A stretch of 64,000 bases of DNA from Mytilisepta virgata (lineage: Eukaryota > Mollusca > Bivalvia > Mytilida > Mytilidae): positions 50,236,150-50,300,149 of the forward strand of contig CM051514.1 of NCBI GenBank assembly GCA_028015205.1. The letters are read 5' to 3'. Below, piece after piece: positions 59,220-64,000 of the stretch (position 1 is its first letter; every line of letters starts with the position of its first letter). The position numbers were made by a program, and so were the translations under genes. A model generated the notes under the pieces. The model did not search any database. It was not told the origin of the DNA and was given only the letters and a program-made list of their open reading frames with translations.

Positions 59220-59979
59220 TTTTGACTGAATTGAAAAAAAGCAGATTGGCTTATGGCTTTCCACCCAGACAAATGTACCAAACTTACAATATCACATTAA
59301 AAAAAAACCATATATACATGATATACATCCTTTATAACCACATTCTTGAATCCGTTACATCTGCAAAATATCTAGGCTTTACTTTACAATCAAATCTAAA
59401 ATGGAACCTTCATTATGATAATATTATATCTAATGGTAATAAATCCTTAGGATTCCTTAAAAGAAATCTAAAAATATCCAACAAAGACATTAAATCTAGA
59501 TCATACCAAGCAATAGTCAGACCGAAGCTAGAATATAGCTGCAGTTTATGGGACCCTCACACAAAAGATGCTACACAAAAAAAGAAATGGTTCAAAGACG
59601 AGCTGTCAGGTATATTTGTAACAACTACCACAACACCAGTAGTGTTACAAATATGACAAACAACCTACATCTTCTTACATTAGTTGAATGCCGTCTGAAA
59701 ACACGCCTTATTATATTTTATAAAGTCATCCATGGCCTCATTGCCATACCATCTGAAATACTGATACCAAGCGATAGTAGAACAAGACAAAACCATCCAA
59801 ACACTTACAGACATATACGAACCACAAAGCAAACATACAAATGGTCTTTTTTCCCACATACCATCATTCAGTGGAACATGCTACCATTAGCCACAGTTCA
59901 GGCAATCACAGTTGATAGCCTTAGAGCACACCTTACACCAGGTGTAAAATTTATTAACTGGTTTAAACCAGATACTTAA
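59220..59979 (+). pseudogene. LINE reverse-transcriptase relic (jockey/CR1-like), C-terminal part
   Basis: Successive plus-strand frames give WLMAFHPDKCTKLTI, then ESVTSAKYLGFTLQSNLKWN, SYQAIVRPKLEYSCSLWDPH, then QRRAVRYICNNYHNTSSVTN and LLTLVECRLKTRLIIFYKVI, ending FKPDT-stop at 59979. These are the motifs after the catalytic palm of non-LTR reverse transcriptases (FHPDKC, KYLG, RPKLEY, W.P, RRA.R). The frame changes at two A runs (about 59296-59305 and 59577-59583), so it is dead. The catalytic YADD region and endonuclease are absent: 5'-truncated. Clade is inferred from motif style. Confidence 0.85.
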
Positions 59980-60079
59980 TTTTGTAGATACTGATTTAAA
60001 TCACTTTCTTGTAATTTACATGCACATTTTTGTTAAATTTATATAATATTTCTTGGCATTTACAAGAGAAATAACTTTT

Positions 60080-60340
60080 CATAAATACCACGCATGCGTA
60101 ACCGACAAGTAATCTTCAGTATCCTGAAGTTTTGTTGTAAAAGAAGTAGCTAGTTTCACTTTCACGGAAGAGTTATCTACCTTCCGTTGGGAAATACCTA
60201 TTTTTGTAAATAGCTGAGATATTTTTATAGTGGTGAAATGTAATGACAGTAATTATTGTATATGTTTTATTTTCATGCTTTGCTGTCAGTATAAATATCA
60301 GTTATATGTGATCCGCCAACTTTGATGTTTTAGCGCTAAA
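60080..60340 (+). promoter_or_regulatory. Promoter-like patch: ISRE, ETS, TATA, clustered CpGs
   Basis: AGTTTCACTTTC (60152-60163) matches the interferon-stimulated response element consensus AGTTTCNNTTTC, followed by an ETS-type CGGAAG (60165-60170). TATAAATA lies at about 60290. CpGs cluster from about 60090 to 60500 while the surroundings are CpG-poor. A TATA-driven plus-strand start near 60320 is one reading; the minus-strand ORF at 60302-60490 is another. Motif matches of this size occur by chance, so this is a candidate only. Confidence 0.3.
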
Positions 60341-60490
60341 TACAACGTTTTGTGATTTTTGTATGTTTACGGCTTTGTTGATTTGGGAAACAGATTCGGG
60401 AGACGGAATTTGAATGCCCAAGAGATCAGATGTGCCTGGAATTATGTAATGGAAATTCCGTTTGTCTTGTAACAGTGAATGCCCTGACAT
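60302..60490 (-). CDS. Hypothetical 62-codon ORF or candidate alternative first exon
   Basis: Begins MSGHSLLQDKRNFHYIIPGT with a purine at -3 and ends KTSKLADHI. Composition is more protein-like than that of most frames here, and it coincides with the CpG cluster. A donor-like GCC|GTAAAC after codon 40 (60371|60370) would leave phase 0, compatible with the AMPK gamma-like exon at 2987-3523, but the donor is weak and no homology to known gamma N-termini is visible. Function unknown. Confidence 0.25.
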   Translation of the reverse strand: MSGHSLLQDKRNFHYIIPGTSDLLGIQIPSPESVSQINKAVNIQKSQNVVFSAKTSKLADHI

Positions 60491-61574
60491 TTCGGAAGAA
60501 GGAACTTTTGTAAGCTATTTTTAGCTCCTAGTATTTTAGTCCTGATTTTGGCTATTACCGTTGAGAGTATTTTCTTTTACAATGATTTTTATGTGAAATT
60601 ACTGATGTGAAGCAGGTTTAATCTTGAGAATAGCACTTGAATTGGATTTATCATTTGATATTTTAGATTGAAATCATTATTTTTCCTGCATAATAAATAT
60701 GTAGAGTTTTAGCAGTCTTTCTTATAAGCAGCAAAGCCCTTTTCACTTTTTTATACCGCTTGCCAAAGTGATTCGGAGAGAAACATTTTTTACACGACAT
60801 AGTCCTTAAATTGTCACCAGGCTAATTTGACAGCTACAATACCACAACTGAATCCAGATAAAGAGGGGAGACTGTGCCAATAAAATAATAAAATAATATA
60901 AGAGGGGAGACCTCACCAGAACTGTATAGAAAATAGTTTTTGAGCTTATCAGAAAATTGTCTTCATGATTCTAACCATGAAACTGATGTTTTCTCTATAG
61001 ATCAAATATTATATTTTATTGATGATGGATAATTACAAAATATAAAATATAAATGGTTTCCTCTGATGATGATATAAATGAAGGGTGTAGGCAAGATTTA
61101 AATGTTTAATGTGGTAAGTTCTCAGGCCACACCAATTTGATTTTTAGTTCTTTAGATTTTTTATGGCAAAAATAGGTGCAAGTGAGCGAAATTTTAATTT
61201 AAAATTTTTTTTTTAGGACTCAGTTTTTTCAGGTGAGGATCAAATTTGCTTTCGGCACAATTTTATTCACTAAAATATTACAACAACAAAAAAAGGAAAA
61301 AATCAATAAATTTTATTAAATTTTAGGAGAGGGTGAACACTTTTATTTTTAAATTCTAAAAAATAAAGAATTTGAGGCAAATTTTCCACATTTTTTACAA
61401 ACTGAAGCAGCAAAAATTATCTTTCTTAAAATTTACAAATTCAAAAATCGCAGAAGAACTAAAAATCAATTTGGTGTGGTCTTAGCTGTTTAAATTTATT
61501 TCACAAATCAATACAGTTAGTAATAATATAAATAATTTACAGGTTTTTGTTTAATGTTCTTGTCAAAATGCCAT
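60491..61574. other. AT-rich stretch without supported genes
   Basis: Includes an approximate inverted repeat: ATTTGATTTTTAGTTCTTTA (about 61136-61155) and GAACTAAAAATCAATTTGGT (61455-61474), with CACACCAATTTG / ATTTGGTGTGG at the outer edges, suggesting a ~360-bp MITE (about 61127-61484). Confidence 0.45.
61127..61484. repeat. Probable ~360-bp MITE with inverted ends
   Basis: Outer ends CCACACCAATTTGATTTTTA and the complement of TAAAAATCAATTTGGTGTGG are inverted repeats with one mismatch, continuing AGTTCTT/AAGAAC inward. The interior is AT-rich and non-coding. Confidence 0.7.
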
Positions 61575-61578
61575 TTAA

Positions 61579-61970
61579 GGATGATCGCTGGTCTAATAGA
61601 AAATAAATAGGATTTGAAATAGGTGTTTTAGTTTGAGAGAACGTATGAATAGTAAACAAATAAGCAAGAACAAAATATATGTTCATATGCTCATTTTAGA
61701 CCTATAATGCCTTGAAAATTTGCAGGAAATGGGTTTTCTCTGGATTTTTCATTGTCTTTGCATTGACAACTTCAGTCTCTCAAAGATGTATGAAAAAATA
61801 AAAAGGATTTCATAAAATTTTGTCAAATACAATTTTAAGGTATATATAATTGAATTATAAAAGAAAAAGGGAGGGGTTCATGGGCAAAAAATTTCATGTT
61901 TAAGAAATGGATAAAACCTGAGGATTCCGAAAATCTGACAAAAAGACCAAAACATGACCAGCGAGCATCT
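61579..61970. mobile_element. TTAA-flanked MITE, copy 3 of 3
   Basis: 392 bp with TTAA at 61575-61578 and 61971-61974, same orientation as the other copies. Start GGATGATCGCTGGTC; end GACCAGCGAGCATCT. A few substitutions relative to copies 1 and 2. Confidence 0.8.
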
Positions 61971-61974
61971 TTAA

Positions 61975-62838
61975 ATGTTTAACTTGGAAAAAAACTGAGC
62001 TTATCCCTCAAGAGGAATACCTGACTTCTTGAAAAACACAAAATTTTAACTGACTTTATTTTTTGAAAAATACAGATTCTACCCCATCTTTCTTTTCAAA
62101 ATAATGAAACAAACAGCAATGAATAGAAAGTTTGTAAATACAAATTTTATCATTAACTCCTGATTCTTTTTTTCTTCATAAAATAATAAAGCACCCAGTC
62201 TTTCTAAAAAAAAGAAAATCTGTCAACTGCTGAACAAAAGTATGGTGGTTATTAAGATTTCTTGTTATTCCATCAACAGTGTATTTTTAAAAGTTTTTTT
62301 TTAAATCCACTGCCATCTTCTTATGGTATACAAAACATTACATTTAAAGTATTTTTCCCCTTTATTTATTCTTTGTACATTGGTGGCCCAATACTTCTTT
62401 CTGCATAAGTAGAACAGAGTTATCTCCCATTATCTAAAACCTAAATGACATCAACATATTTTTCATTCTAAATATATCTTTCAAAACATCAAGGTTAATT
62501 GGTTGACACTTTTCTATTTAAATTATACAATATTACAAATATATGTGATTTGTTATTTCACTACAGAAATGTTTTATCACAGTTAAACTAATGGCTATAA
62601 ACATACAAGATGTATGATTTGTGCTTTCTTATTAAGATATACAGCTTTAAACATACAATGTGAATTACTAATTTTTTATAGTTATACTAAACATCTACAA
62701 ACAGACACTTACAATGTGTCTCTAAAAATTGTTAGTAAAAAAATCTGTGAAAGTCACATGGGCTCATTCCTGGAAATAAAGAAATACAAAGATTCCATAA
62801 AATTTCATGTTCTTATTGAAATTTTGTGTTTTGGTCTG
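61975..62838. other. AT-rich stretch without supported genes
   Basis: Short open frames only; no recognised repeat until the SINE relic at 62847. Confidence 0.4.
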
Positions 62839-62846
62839 GTATGATT

Positions 62847-63073
62847 AATTGGGGTTTTAACACCACTTTCAGCACAATTGGCAGCCAGTTTTTAGAGGTG
62901 GAGGAAGTCAATATATCCGGAGAAAACCATGGACCTATGGCAGAAAAAATGCAATACTTGTTACAGTAATTAAGTTCAGATTCAAATGCACCTAGGAACA
63001 AACTGGATTTGAACTCTCGATCTCAGTGTTGAGAGTCTAATGATTGTTATTAGTTATGAAGGACTATGTACAT
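62847..63073 (-). mobile_element. tRNA-derived SINE, diverged copy
   Basis: ATTAATTGGGGTTTTAACAC, GGTGGAGGAAGTC, CCGGAGAAAACCA and CAGTGTTGAGAGTCTAATGA then follow the order of the family at 46015-46275. B-box region as TGGATTTGAACTCTCGATCT. Many substitutions and an internal duplication-like segment: the oldest copy in the window. Confidence 0.7.
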
Positions 63074-63169
63074 CAATCAGCAATGATGGTCAAAATTTTT
63101 ATTTTAATCATACATTTACTCCTAAGTTGGAGTCATCCTTATTAAAGTTTTATGGACTTCATCATGACT

Positions 63170-63400
63170 TGGTTGACAGGTATGAAAAAACCGTGTTCCA
63201 TTGATGTTGTCCCTTCCTCATACCGGATTTGGCGGGGTGCTGCAGGAAGCAGACTGCTTACTCTCCTTGAGCACATGAGTGTACCCCGGGTTTTTTGGTG
63301 GGGTCCATGTTGTTCATATGTTTTTAGTTTATAAGTGCAGTGTTTGTAATGTTTTAGTCTTGTCTTCCTTGTTCTCCAGAGTTTGTTAGTTGTTTTAGAT
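63170..63400 (+). repeat. Dispersed mussel-type repeat 2
   Basis: TTGTCCCTTCCTCATACCGG, CACATGAGTGTACCCCGGGT, TTTTGGTGGGGTCCATGTTG and TTCTCCAGAGTTTGTTAGTT have the wording of a dispersed repeat I recall from mussel genomes. GC content exceeds that of the surroundings. The frames on both strands (63142-63465, 63152-63334) are repeat-derived. Confidence 0.4.
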
Positions 63401-64000
63401 TTTCCCCTCCTTCGAATATCCCTTTGGTATTTCTTGACTTTACATACTGATTTTGAAAATTTCATTTTAAATATTGGTAAGTTTTAAACTTCCTCAAGTA
63501 AAGTATAACCACAATTTGACTCTATAATGAAGACAAGTTTAAATTTGACTAAAAGATGTATTGTTAAGTCACTCATAATTTCATTCTCCCCTTGATCAGT
63601 TTGTAATTTGTGCCTAATTTGAAATTTTTTTGCTTGAACCCAAAGCACATGATTTCCACAGACTGAAGCTTTTATAAATAATGAATGTTAAGCAAGATAT
63701 ACAACAAACAGTATTAATATTTCCTTAATCATACAAGAAAATTATTGTTTACACAATTTACCTTTGAAGAATTACTAATCATCTGAAACTGTAATATTTT
63801 CATTTTAAATAAATAGTCATTGAAGTTTTTGACCGATTTATAAAACTTGTTTTGATCAAAAAATACCATGTATTTTAACATTTTCAAATTACTGAGTGTA
63901 AAACATAATTAACCGTTATATATTAATTATTTAAATGTACAATTATCTAAGAGCATTTGATCAAAATGATACACAATAAAAATTACAGCTTATACATGGG
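63401..64000. other. AT-rich right edge
   Basis: No supported gene or repeat recognised. Confidence 0.35.

Overview
The window is AT-rich animal DNA (roughly two-thirds A+T by eye) with one recognisable host gene and dense interspersed repeats. Several signs point to a bivalve mollusc. There are many elements built from ~160-175 bp tandem cores with ACGG tracts and palindromic ends (the architecture described for bivalve 'pearl'/HINE elements), a tRNA-derived SINE in at least five copies, and repeats at about 38400, 55930-56215 and 63170-63400 whose wording resembles dispersed repeats of marine mussels. A mytilid mussel is my best guess; this is inference from repeat recognition, not proof.

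The left end (1-6.6 kb, minus strand) holds part of a gene I read as the gamma subunit of AMP-activated protein kinase, long PRKAG2-like form. A 537-nt exon at 2987-3523 begins DLSAFAVPLMESD, matching the DLSSFAMPLLDGD segment I recall from human PRKAG2. It has a consensus acceptor and donor. A 37-nt exon (177-213) lies downstream and a 31-codon first coding exon (6464-6556), with an in-frame upstream stop, lies upstream. All three agree in phase. The CBS domains would lie beyond the left edge.

The rest (6.6-64 kb) has no convincing complete gene. It may be the upstream part or a giant 5' intron of the same gene. Three exact YAG|GTAAGT motifs (22.8, 24.0, 46.4 kb) occur on the minus strand and I noticed none on the plus strand; two have excellent pyrimidine tracts and look like recursive-splicing ratchet points. 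Other weak gene-like signals are a membrane-segment exon candidate (12769-12944, minus) and a CpG-bearing, ISRE/ETS/TATA-containing promoter-like patch at 60.1-60.5 kb with a 62-codon minus-strand ORF.

Repeat layout: a 77-bp minisatellite (8.9-11.0 kb); three members of one hairpin-ended family (13.7-15.2, 39.0-39.8, 51.0-51.8 kb); other tandem-core elements at 15.8-16.8, 27.1-28.3, 31.9-32.7 and 33.2-34.3 kb; three nearly identical ~390-bp MITEs with TTAA flanks (11.7, 41.4, 61.6 kb); a three-layer nest of elements (50.57-52.12 kb); a ~1.94-kb foldback element with a 9-bp target duplication (53.8-55.7 kb); and a frameshifted LINE reverse-transcriptase relic (59.2-60.0 kb). Many smaller palindromic MITEs lie between them. 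The most interesting leads are the foldback element, the nested insertions, the ratchet-like splice sites, and two copies of an unidentified protein-like segment at 52.3 and 57.2 kb.
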